64,000 nucleotides of DNA, taken from positions 4,829,471 through 4,893,470 of the forward strand of contig NZ_CP086111.1 of assembly GCF_016806835.2 (NCBI RefSeq), in the 5' to 3' direction. The notes under the pieces were generated by a model. That model made no database searches. It worked only from the letters and a program-made list of their open reading frames with translations, and was not told the DNA's origin. Each line of letters starts with the position of its first letter. Position 1 is the first letter of the stretch. The position numbers and the translations under genes are program-made. Of the stretch, positions 59,601 through 61,510 are shown piece by piece. This DNA is from Skermanella rosea. Lineage in GTDB: Bacteria > Pseudomonadota > Alphaproteobacteria > Azospirillales > Azospirillaceae.

Positions 59601-61394
59601 ACTGGTGACCGTGGTGGTGCCGCCGGTCGTGCCCAGCGCGGTGGCGTGCGCCGCCACCAGCGTGCCGGTCGAGACGGTGGTGGCGCCGGTATAGGTGTTG
59701 GCCCCCGACAGGGTCACGGTGCCGCTGCCGACCTTGGTCAAGGCGAAGTCGCCGGACACCACCCCGCTCAAGGTCAGCGTGTCGCCGCTCTGGTATGCCC
59801 CGATGTCGGTGTCGGCCGCCAGGGTGATATTGCCGATAACGGTCGCCGAACCGGTGCCCTCGTTGACCTTGAGCGCGCCGAACCCGGCGTTCACGCCGGT
59901 GCCGCTCAGCGTCAGCGCGTCGGCGATGGTGATGCCGTTGCCGAGCCGGAGCGTGGCGCCGCTGGCCACCGTGGTGCCGCCTTGCGACGTGCCCAGCGCG
60001 TTGTTGTGCGTGGCGATCAGGACGCCTTGGCTGAGGGTGGTGGCGCCGGTATAGGTGTTGTTGCCGCTGAGCGTCAGCGCGCTGCTGCCGGACTTGGTCA
60101 GCGTCCCCGAGCCGGAGATCTGGCCGGACAGGGTGACGGCGGCGGAATTGCTCACCGTGCCGCCGTTCGACCCCAGCTCGATCGGGTTGTCGATGGTGGT
60201 GGCGCCGGTCACCGTCAGCGTGCCGCCGTTCAGCGTCAGCAGGCCGCCGCCCAGGTTGCCGTCGCCGGCGACGCTCAGCCCGCCGGCCGACACCGTCGTC
60301 GCCCCGGTGTAGCTGTTGGTGCCCGTCAGGGTGAGCACGCCCGCCCCCGCCTTGGCGAAGGCCCCGGCCCCGCCGATCACCCCGGCCAGGGTGGCGTTGC
60401 CGGCATAGGTCGCGGTCAGGGTCATGCCGCTGTCGATGGTCACGTCGGTGGTGGCCGAACCGTTGCCGGTCAGCGCGCCGATCGTTTCGTTGCCGCTCAC
60501 CTGGAACACGCCGGAGCCGGACAGGGTGACCGCGGCGGCGTTGCCGATAGCACTGCCGCCGGTGACGGCCAGCGTTCCGGCGGAAATGTCCCAGCCGACC
60601 GCATCGGTGTTGCTTCCCGACAGGGTAAGGGTGCCGGCGCCGGCTTTGGTGAGGGTCACCGCCGTCCCGGAAATCGTCCCGTTCAACTCGGCGGCGTTGG
60701 CGTTGGTGATGGTGGCGCTCTGCGACACCGTGATCGCGTTGGTGATCCGGTTGGCGCCCGTCGCGGTGCCGGTGATGGTCAGCCCGTGGGCCGAACTCGA
60801 CGCGTTCAGCGTGAGGGCGCCGCTGCCGAGGTTGGTGCCGTCGGTGACGCTGAGCGTGCCGTTGGGGACGATCGTGCCGCCCTGATAGGTGTTGGTCCCA
60901 CTGAGCGTCAGGGTGCCGTTGCCGGTCTTGTTCAGCCCGCCCGTCCCGTCGATGGCCCCGGACAGGGTCAGGCTTTTGTTGTTGGCGAGGGCGATGGCGA
61001 CGGTGCCGGACCCCGTCAGGGTGATGGCGTTGTCGGTCGATGCGGAGCCGCCGAGGGTGGTGACGGTCAGGGTCGAGCCGGCAGCGAGGCTGATCGCCCC
61101 GGTGCCCAGGTTGGCATCGGCGTCGAACGACAGCGTGCCCTCGGACACGCCGATGGTGTTGAGACCCGTGTTGGCGGTGCTGTTGGTCCCGCCCAGGGTC
61201 AGCGTGCCCGCGCCGGTCTTGCTCAGGGCCGACACGTTGGTCCCGTTGTCGCCCAGGGAGGAGTTGATGGTCAGCGTGTCGCCGGTGCCGACAGCCACGG
61301 CGAACGCCCCTCCCAGGGCGAACGACTGGCCGGAGAGGACGAGCGTTCCGCTGCCCGCCGTGTCGTCGAACGAGAAGCCGACCCCGTCGCGCAC
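35652..61394 (-). CDS. Giant modular extracellular adhesin, main part (after frameshift)
   Basis: Open frame of 8,580 codons, the larger part of one gene that continues upstream in another frame. The opening GTG has no Shine-Dalgarno and is not a natural start. In N-to-C order: PATR beta-helix array 1 with C-cap (about 61394-55110), cadherin-like block with a 160-residue tandem duplication (about 55110-53150), PATR array 2 with C-cap (about 53150-48850), Ig-like and cadherin-like modules (48850-44690), Calx-beta (about 44680-44300), an Ig-like strand block, a DANRNSVLDEGE calcium-loop-like site and helical island (about 43900-43030), Calx-beta 2, seven repeats of about 115 residues, nine VCBS repeats, and two cadherin-type domains (LPGWLKFDAATGAFSGTP). 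It ends in two amphipathic helices (LTAQLKAAG...LLESLLKAAG). I noticed no cysteine. No RTX nonapeptides, sortase motif or outer-membrane barrel is visible. Surface adhesion or biofilm matrix function is inferred. Confidence 0.85.
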   Translation of the reverse strand: MRDGVGFSFDDTAGSGTLVLSGQSFALGGAFAVAVGTGDTLTINSSLGDNGTNVSALSKTGAGTLTLGGTNSTANTGLNTIGVSEGTLSFDADANLGTGAISLAAGSTLTVTTLGGSASTDNAITLTGSGTVAIALANNKSLTLSGAIDGTGGLNKTGNGTLTLSGTNTYQGGTIVPNGTLSVTDGTNLGSGALTLNASSSAHGLTITGTATGANRITNAITVSQSATITNANAAELNGTISGTAVTLTKAGAGTLTLSGSNTDAVGWDISAGTLAVTGGSAIGNAAAVTLSGSGVFQVSGNETIGALTGNGSATTDVTIDSGMTLTATYAGNATLAGVIGGAGAFAKAGAGVLTLTGTNSYTGATTVSAGGLSVAGDGNLGGGLLTLNGGTLTVTGATTIDNPIELGSNGGTVSNSAAVTLSGQISGSGTLTKSGSSALTLSGNNTYTGATTLSQGVLIATHNNALGTSQGGTTVASGATLRLGNGITIADALTLSGTGVNAGFGALKVNEGTGSATVIGNITLAADTDIGAYQSGDTLTLSGVVSGDFALTKVGSGTVTLSGANTYTGATTVSTGTLVAAHATALGTTGGTTTVTSGAALGLSGGITIAEAIAGLAGTGISSGGALVNVSGANTLSGAVTLTAAATVTTASGTTLTIGGALGGGAQALTKAGSGTLILTSTGNRTGLTSGVTVSAGTLSVGANDALTGGTVTLNGGTLSLTATGTYDNAVTLSTGGGTVDVGTGITATLSGNITGANALTKTGAGGLTLSGANTYSGGTTVSAGTLTGTTTSLQGDITNNAAVVFTQDGSGTYAGIISGTGTLEKSGAGNITLTGVNTFTGGTTVSVGTLTLANTSGITLADTGAVAVTGTLALSTNETIDALTGAGTVTLGSNTLTVSQSTSTIFSGVIGGTGGLTKAGSGTLTLSGVNTYTGATTISAGTLSVGGSNIADTSAVTVTGTLLLTGSETIGSLAGAGTVTLGANTLTTGGNGGDTTFSGTIGGAGALTKAGSGTLTLSGTNSGASFTTTVSAGRLSIAAESNLGTGALTLAGGTLAFTGTGAQSISKDITLGTGGGTISYALTGGTDELTLSGTISGTTSLTKQGAGTVKLTGINSGGSNTWTTEVRAGTLSVGADANLGQGTVSLNGGTLNVTTAAIIDNAVDLAGAGEIQTTAATTLSGVISGSGALTKTGSETLTLSGNNTYTGNTTISAGTLLATHANALGATAGGTSVTSGAALALQGGIMVAEAITGLAGAGVSSGGALVNVSGANTLSGNVAMTANTIITTTAGTLTVSGIVSGGFAVTKAGAGTLTLSGVNTYTGATTVSAGTLAISADSGLGNTASTLTLAAGTTFQVTGGATIDNAVALSGAATIQTDAAVTLSGAFSGGAQALTKTGTGTLTLSGSTNKTGLTGGVTVSAGTLAVASDAALVGGTVTLNGGTLSLTETGTFTNAIALGTNGGTIEVAATKTGTVSGVVSGSTLLTKTGAGTLALTAATNTHTGATTISAGTLSVSGGSSLADAGAVTVDTGATLQLASAETIGSLAGAGNVVLGAGLMAGGDNTSTTFSGVISGAGNGLTKMGTGVLTLSGTNTYTGSTIVSAGTLSVSGTNIADTSAVTVTGTLLLTGNATIGSLSGAGAVTLGTHTLKVNQSGDDTFSGTIGGTGTLTKAGANTLTLSGTNSGANFTTTVSAGALSVAGDANLGSGRVTLDGGTLTVTGTGIDIDNLLEMGANHGTVGNANAVTLSGVISGSGGLTKSGAGTLTLSATQAHTGTTTVSAGALSVAADANLGSGKVTLNGGTLTVTGSGADIDNLVELGSSGGTVSNANAATLSGVILGSGGLTKSGAGTLTLSATQTHTGTTTVSAGTLSVAADGNLGSGAVTLNGGTLTVTAAANIDNAITLNSNGGTVSIGTGIAATLSGAVGGSGSLTKTGEGTLLVTGTKTGTGAVTVSGGTLGGTGSVSGAVTVNSGGTVAAGTSPGTLTLNNGLSVASGGTLSAEINGTIAGTNYDQIVVNGTVTVTGATLSITLGYTPTLGHSFTLVSNDGDDPVTGTFSGLSQGATLTQGGKTFQISYTGGTGNDIVLTHVNNAPVLDTSQSPVLTSIAEDVADASNTGTSVATLVVDSSITDPDGTAVEAIAVTAVDNSHGLWQYSTDNGANWFSFNATTGQSVDLSSASRLLDGTLTGSSTHKIRFVPDANWNGGTATITFRAWDKTSGTAGSTASTSSNGALTAFSSATDTASIAVSAVNDAPGFTGGATLTAVSEDTTAPSGATVSSLFSTLLSDSTDAVTGGSPANTLAGIAISADASTAGQGTWEYTTDNGTNWHAVGTVSTSAALLLDTSAKLRFVPAAHFNGTPGDLTVFAVDNSSATTFTSGTTRTTFNTTTDDGTSKVSVAGVSLGTSITAVNDAPGATGGATLAAVNEDTAAPAGATVTSLFSTLFSDSTDTVTGGSSANALAGIAISADASTSTQGTWEYSTDSGTNWHAVGTVSTSAALLLDTSTKLRFRPAADFNGTPGALTVFTVDNSTATTFTSGTTRATFDTTTDDGTSTVSATGVSLGTSITSVNDTPTLDLDGGGGATGTTVTLANAANGLASATALDIDGNWNSGTLTVQRVTSGGAADGSVNDVFSFLSGVGSTGSIARGSDSTGTLSDNSTQFGTWAYTSASGRLVVTFDTNATNSRVQTLVRNIGYANATPYGDTTVRFTLADANAASVTADVSVTSSTIYADLSADTDSDGDAADGFSLREALARGVAQTGADTIKVKLADNSTVTLATSVTIGAGDTLDFDEANGLTLARSGTAVLTLGGALTLSNGAGDTATVSAPLAGSAALTKTGAGTVTLSGTNTRTGATTVSAGTLSASGGSALGDTGAVTVASGATLSLGADETIGSLDGGGTVSLGTSTLTAGGDNTSTSFSGVIEGTGGLTKAGTGTLILTGVNTYTGTTTVSAGGLTLNNGSGTALADGSAVSVTGTLTLSSASETIGALSGTGTVAIGANALTVSQRADTSFTGGLTGTAAGRLTKNGGGALTLQNADNSTNFLGATTVSGGTLAVGKASPSAVSGVGSLGAGTLTLDGGTLSVSGQGQQVFAQAVTLGSGGGTIHTTVNTKLSGQVTAAAGVTLTKTGSSGVLTLSNTSNSTSFAGNITVAANGSAVEFGDSSGVSATQANTGTITLGASTTLQLPTLGSAATLTLGNAVVLTGNATVQTSNSILTLSGAVSGSFQLSKFGSGTLALGGTNGYGATSVSGGTLSIGADGNLGSGTVTLNGATVTLVLGDGAAVDNAVAIGGSGGRVTVASGAAATLSGVISGSGALTKDGEGTLTLSGNNTHSGSATVSAGILVAGHAGALGTTAGATTVGSGATLQIGSGVTVADAVTISGTGASGIGALYAASGTGTLSGAVTLAADATLGAASGATLTLTGGITDGSSAFNLTKAGAGTLALTTSASSYDGTTTVSAGTLSIDADSRLGGGKLVLASGTTFQVTAATTVDNAVELTGAATIRTDADATVSGALSGGAQALAKTGTAKLTLTNTANEAGLTGGVTVSAGTLAVSDDDALVAGTVTLNGGTLAATATATIDNGMALGAGGGTIDLSTASLTLAGVISGSGALAVGGTSAANVLSLTGGNTNSGGVTLGNGIVQVGSNTALGTGTMTVQGGKIRAGGSNSYTLANAVAIGGTFTISGSGALTFTGAVDLGGAARTVDNSTSADLTFGGVIGNGGLTVASMGAGKVVLSATNTYAGGTSVTAGTLSVSADANLGTGSLTLAGGTLEFTGTGAQTIAKAITLGTGGGTILYGQTGSTDTLTLSGAITGSTTLTKSGAGTVDLTGSTNNGSAWATSVQGGVVMLTADVNLGYGAVTLAADTALRVKTSTTIDNNVTLTGNASIQTDQAVTISGTLAANGFTLRKIGTGTLTVSGATGGMTVNAGNVAIGSASALSGAVTLDGGTLDITATTATAITNDFTLGSGHGTLNTAGPVTLSGAITGSGNLVKTGTGTLTLTGTNSFSGTTTISGGRLAVNGSITGTGAVSVASGGTLGGSGTLAGAVSVASGGTIGAGNSPGTLTLGNGLTIASGGTLSAELDGTTAGTGYDQIVVTGTVTITGATLTLTAGFTPAQGDSFTLIDNDGSDLVTGTFSGIAEGGLVTVGTKSYRISYAGGTGNDVVLTVVPAVTDANISISGATGTGGAFRIGDTVTATWNSTSAGDNNGALTGVTVDFSQFGGGSAVSASNSSGTWTATYTIAAGIIETTGRNVSVTASGPNGTSATAADTTGASVDTVTATVTGVNSTTTDRSYKAGDTVSIQVAFSQAVTVTGTPQLTLETGTTDRAASYASGSGTSTLTFTYTVQAGDTSADLDVASAAALALNGGTILDSAGNAATLTLAAPGATGSLGANKAIVIDTTAPTLGTAALTAATDSGSSSADGITNAANPAFSLTVGEAGLTLELLRGSTVVATATSTAGTNTLTHTGAAEGTGLSYTVRATDAAGNQTTSNAATVTIDRTAPTISDVANQTIEEDAGTGALSVTVGDGVTAAGTVQLTRGSGNATLVADANVVLGGSGASRTVTVTPTGNQFGSSVITLTVTDEAGNTATDSFTVTVNAVAETPTVSGATSTTEDTLSSAIAITRNGTDGSEITHFKISAITGGTLYKDSGATTAIAGGDVITAAEAASVYFRPNSNANTADGGTFGFQVQGARDSAGNGLSPTPATVTLTVGAANDAPVLSSASPTLTSITEDATTNGGQLVSSILGTSVTDADTGAVQGIAITGITSGNGTWQYSLDGSTWTAFGSPTSAAALLLRSADHVRFVPDGQNATSASLTYRAWDRTAGTAGGTADTSSTGGTSAFSAASDTATLTVNAVNDAPTIGGAGTQSITDKQTALPFATILFADVDSPDQTQTVTVTLDTAAKGSFTTLNGFTSQGGGVYTYTGTASAAQAAIRGLVFTPADNRVNPGSTETTTFTVSISDGNGGSASDASTQVTTSAANDAPQLGGAASGQPVSDKGTLLPFQGFTVTDADASQSLTLTVGIDAPSRGTFSAASLTASGFTLAGTGSFTFTGTASAAQAALRQLVYTPAENLVTPGTVETVRFTVTALDASGASASDDATTVRITSANDGPAISGISGAIDTTDRRTARPFPDVRITDADRPDQTLTATVTIDPAKGSLNGTYDAATGVWRVTGTAAQIQAALRAVIFTPTENRVTPGTVETTLFSLQVSDGTVTAGDSLTSVRTLSVNDAPTASRTISRAAAVQGTPFSLTIPTTAFNDVDGGDPLTGTATLSNGNPLPAWLTFDTNTRTFSGTPANGDVGTLTIRLTVTDLAGASASDIFILTVENVNDAPVAADDRVSTGEGSAFTLSAARGLLSNDTDPDTGDTRVVSLVNGLASSVGRAITLAGGGQVTIRQNGSVAFDPNGAYAGLNAGQTVVEQVRYTIVDAGGLTSTATLFITVEGRNNGPVLQPDKIVTIDQDSASIGLSITRPVDAEGDPLTIAVTALPSVGTVRTAEGTAVTVGTLLTATQLANLTYTPPAGFSGDAGTLAYSVSDGGVAATQAVGIRVTAVQRLDVVPVAAVASEGTAGNTVLTFRIARTGDTSAETVVDWQIDNPTRSNGQADRDDFAGGLPFGKATLASGAGFVDVTITVAADTVVEPDETFTFSVTGVATSLAGGKIVFQRETARGTILDDDRDVTPPSIVSVTAPTAGNYVDGDTLTFTVKFSEAIDRTNLGTPRLALTIGRTTRFAELVEVAGQPADTLTFAYTVTPSDADKDGISVGQNINLNGGRIRDAAGNNAARNLGALRTGDVIVNTFKGVVVDGYITGGTVFADANRNSVLDEGESFSITDGSGNFEILGGSGPYILVGGRDISTGLDFKGIFEAPPRAKVINPLTTLLVGVAGLDATDPQIAAAQTAVKTALGIDAGIDLLTYDPIVEATTAGRSAGEIATAVAAQAEAAKIANLLVQGSSVLAGAASTPINSGDAGRAVLAALAETVSALPSGTTIDLSSQTVIEAVLRNAAARLSGIDAARVAAVATDAARVIGASNGAVDTATSGSSGDALENLTRITQAQVVAQGSAATALQEGTAGSGLAGAVDSFTGTNLDTQVDQAAVGVVVPSRLAIAAADAAKSEGDAGTTAYSFTVTRSGNLSGALSVDWQVTGTDSLDADDFGGALPGGTVSFADGETVKTITVSIAGDQAIEADETFGVVLSNPTASAALATDAAFGVILNDDPAAPRITLPGTASVLAGTATAIEGISVADGNSATVTVSLTPVNGSVALTGPATVSASGNVLSVTGSVADVNATLATLRFTGDSASATGAIDVAVSDGDAATADASERLSVSILSAPENTLPARPTVVAGVSSEIFGISVADTDSGSVTVTLTPSNGTVTVTQFGSAAVTGLSDNRVQVAGTVADVNKVLASLEFTAVPRVLGASLLITTADGDDLTADDSDLLSIDVVSSPESTVSTAQTVVAGVPQAVPGVTVGDFDTAELQVTLVPTNGQIGIDAVGSAVLTRPNDTTLRLTGTIADLNASLATLTFTGTIGSTAGSVQVLTTDRDALTPDPTVTVDFTILNAPTLDLPGQPSVVAGTTVPLTGITVADADPGEVTVTLAPTGGTLAAAAAAGATVATASDGTVTITGAVATVNATLAGLTFTAGRTGTSASVALSVSDGDSRTADAQATLSITITSTVELQLPTSGVVLAAGTDAPLAGISLSAAGTDLITVRLTATNGMPVLAAQGGASVADLGGGLFTLIGNSSDINATLAAMTFNGTQGETGASLRVQVEFSDASLGAIDRTLSIALVNPPAITLPAAADTYVTAGQTGAIPGISVADFDDAGLTVTVAPSGGAVALTAVGSATVTAGADGRLTVAGTKEDVNATLAGLTFTPAAGAAVGSVTLTAGDADPVSPDVTATLAVAVVSPSQVTLPAGGTAIAGVPTELHGFSISDADSAAVTATLAPTGGTVEATASGSATVTVGTDGRITVTGSPADVTATLETIRFTMTAGATAPSLQVSVSDGDDRTADTSTTIAFTVSTSQPPVAGGDITATATDNTTLFLPEDGAAPGAANIRLAPSVVPNGDGHSPNAIRILSATGGTLTLADGTTIVLGASGTVIPLSAGVADLRFTPASDRDTAATLRYVMVDTVRGTPNSAASTATIAVTPVNDLPTGSADTGTVGASGTLSVAASAGLLANDRDVDTGDSLRVSAVNGTEAWVGQAVTLPSGARLTVNADGSYAYDANGAFASLAAGTTGTDSFTYTVRDAAGGTAIATVTLTITGVNDAPVATADALSVAASARLTGDASGLLANDSDVDAGDTLRVASVNGATDAVGREITLPSGALLRLNADGSYSYDPNGRYDRLPAGATATDSFTYTVRDAAGATAPATATITVRGVNDAPLAAADTAVLTENSVFNVAGVGVLVNDTDIDTSDTLTVSAVDGQTVNVGRTITLASGARLLMNAEGSYRYDTNGAFRGLAQGQSRTDSFTYTVRDGAGAISTATVTLTITGVNTAPEAVADAAATTAAQAVTATGTSGLLANDTDADSGDRPQRVTAVNGRAADVGGTVTLASGAKLTVAADGSYVYDPNGAFNTLGAGQTTTDGFSYTVADGFGGTAVGQATITITGVNDRPTAIADSATVTEKAVLSVPTLGVLANDTDINRDDRLTVTAVNGTAASVGQTISLATGARLTLNADGSYVYDPNGRFNALNQGQSATDSFTYTASDTSGATSTATVVVTITGVNDGPVPQPDPGTVFEDSAVSVTAANGVLSNLTDPDQGDTATVTAVNGSGSAIGRAITLESGALLTVNADGSYRYDPNGRFDGLAAGTTATDSFTATVRDAGGATATATVTLTIIGANDAPVARADALALGENDRAAVAASSGVLSNDGDADAGAALAVSAVNGQTSSVGQAIALASGARITLNADGSYAYDTNGAFSALAAGQTTTDSVSYTVSDGKGGSATATLTLTITGANANPAAVADTGAVAENGALAVAAPSGLLANDTDADRGAVLTVSAVNGSSAAVGAAILLDSGAKLTVQADGSYAYDPNGRFESLAAGQSGTDSFTYTVSDGTGGTATATVTITITGANDGPAAVADAVAVAEDGVLAVPAKGLLANDTDVDTGTVLTVTAVQGNPGAVGTAVTLASGARVTVAADGSYTVDTAGKYDGLAAGETVTEHFGYTVSDGQGGSAAGTAAVIIVGTNDAPVLAGAVAAQGAREAEAFSLKLPAGLFADADASDRLTLSADLASGAALPGWLKFDAATGAFSGTPGSTDAGQVAVRVTATDPAGATVSTTFTLTTQAAPKVVTPVSRPAETLPAATSTTVQAGAAPAMIILPLVQSTSTLSTGSPTILSSSSTLGGSEAAFSGSFTLPAGQSQLVSIGAGPGAADGLRLLSGVPDRQFGIDGANSFRLPSGVFGHSDPTATITIEATLADGSPLPGWLKFDATSGTFSGTPPAGTESQLEIRVKARDNAGTEVVVDFKLKVGESGETPAADQAPDAVPGDGRNNTDAAPRRDPQEARVLLAGKPSLTAQLKAAGQGDLLTEGMALLESLLKAAGVDSLDRAA
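36745..39873 (-). repeat. Nine tandem VCBS-type repeats in the adhesin
   Basis: Nine consecutive units of about 116 residues (348 bases). Each contains LLANDTDxD, then SGARLTVNADGSYxYDPNG, an AAGQTxTDSFTYTVxDG stretch and TATVTLTITGxNDAP. This is the VCBS/Bap-type calcium-stabilised repeat common in large adhesins. The last unit is the most divergent (SYTVDTAGKYDGLAAGETVT). High repetition makes this region prone to recombination and assembly error. Confidence 0.85.
40250..42670 (-). repeat. Seven tandem repeats of about 115 residues, unnamed family
   Basis: Seven units of about 346 bases. A unit reads roughly xITLPAxxxVVAG, PxxGISVADxDSxxVTVTLA, PTGGTV, GSATVTxxxDGRLTVTGTxA, DVNATLAxLTFT, then ASLxVSVSDGDxxTADxxx and a closing strand. 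I do not recognise a named family; it is similar in size to the VCBS units and probably another Ig-like sandwich. Units diverge a lot, so this is an old duplication. Confidence 0.75.
48850..53150 (-). repeat. PATR beta-helix array 2 with N-cap and C-cap
   Basis: Dense run of passenger-associated transport repeats (GTLTLSGxNTYTGATTVSAG pattern). It opens near 53145 with DGFSLREALARGVAQTGADT, which resembles the CSLREA-type beta-helix N-cap. It closes at about 49240-48850 with GGTIGAGNSPGTLTLGNGLT, then YDQIVVTGTVTITGATLTLT and ISYAGGTGNDVVLTVV. The fold is expected to be a long right-handed beta helix. Confidence 0.8.
53661..54620 (-). repeat. Two 480-bp tandem units (160 residues each)
   Basis: Bases 53661-54140 and 54141-54620 are near-identical copies with exactly 480-base offset; for example GAGCGAGACG is at 53691 and 54171. 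Both encode VTSLFSTLFSDSTDTVTGGS-like, then WHAVGTVSTSAALLLDTS and SLGTSIT-ending units. The close identity at silent sites marks a recent duplication compared with the other repeats in the gene. Confidence 0.88.
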
Positions 61395-61510
61395 GTGTAA
61401 CCGGCGTCCAGGGTGATGGTCGAGCCCCGCAGCCCCTCGGCGAACCGGATGGTGACCGAACCGGTGGCCTGGTTGGCGAAGTGCAACGCCTCCTTCAGGT
61501 CGAGGCCTGG
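55110..61510 (-). repeat. PATR beta-helix array 1 with N-cap and C-cap
   Basis: About 2,100 residues of passenger-associated transport repeats, for example TLSGTNTYTGATTVSAGTLS, many times with variation. The N-cap GPGLDLKEALHFANQATGS lies just before the frameshift, at about 61510-61450, and is equivalent to the SLREAL cap of array 2. The C-cap (about 55480-55110) has VAAGTSPGTLTLNNGLSVAS, then NYDQIVVNGTVTVTGATLS and ISYTGGTGNDIVLTHV, matching the second array's cap almost segment by segment. Confidence 0.8.

Noticed and set aside
35652-61394. CRISPR-like regular repetition
   Set aside because: The periodicity is 345-480 bases, in frame and protein-coding; there are no short identical repeats with unique spacers.
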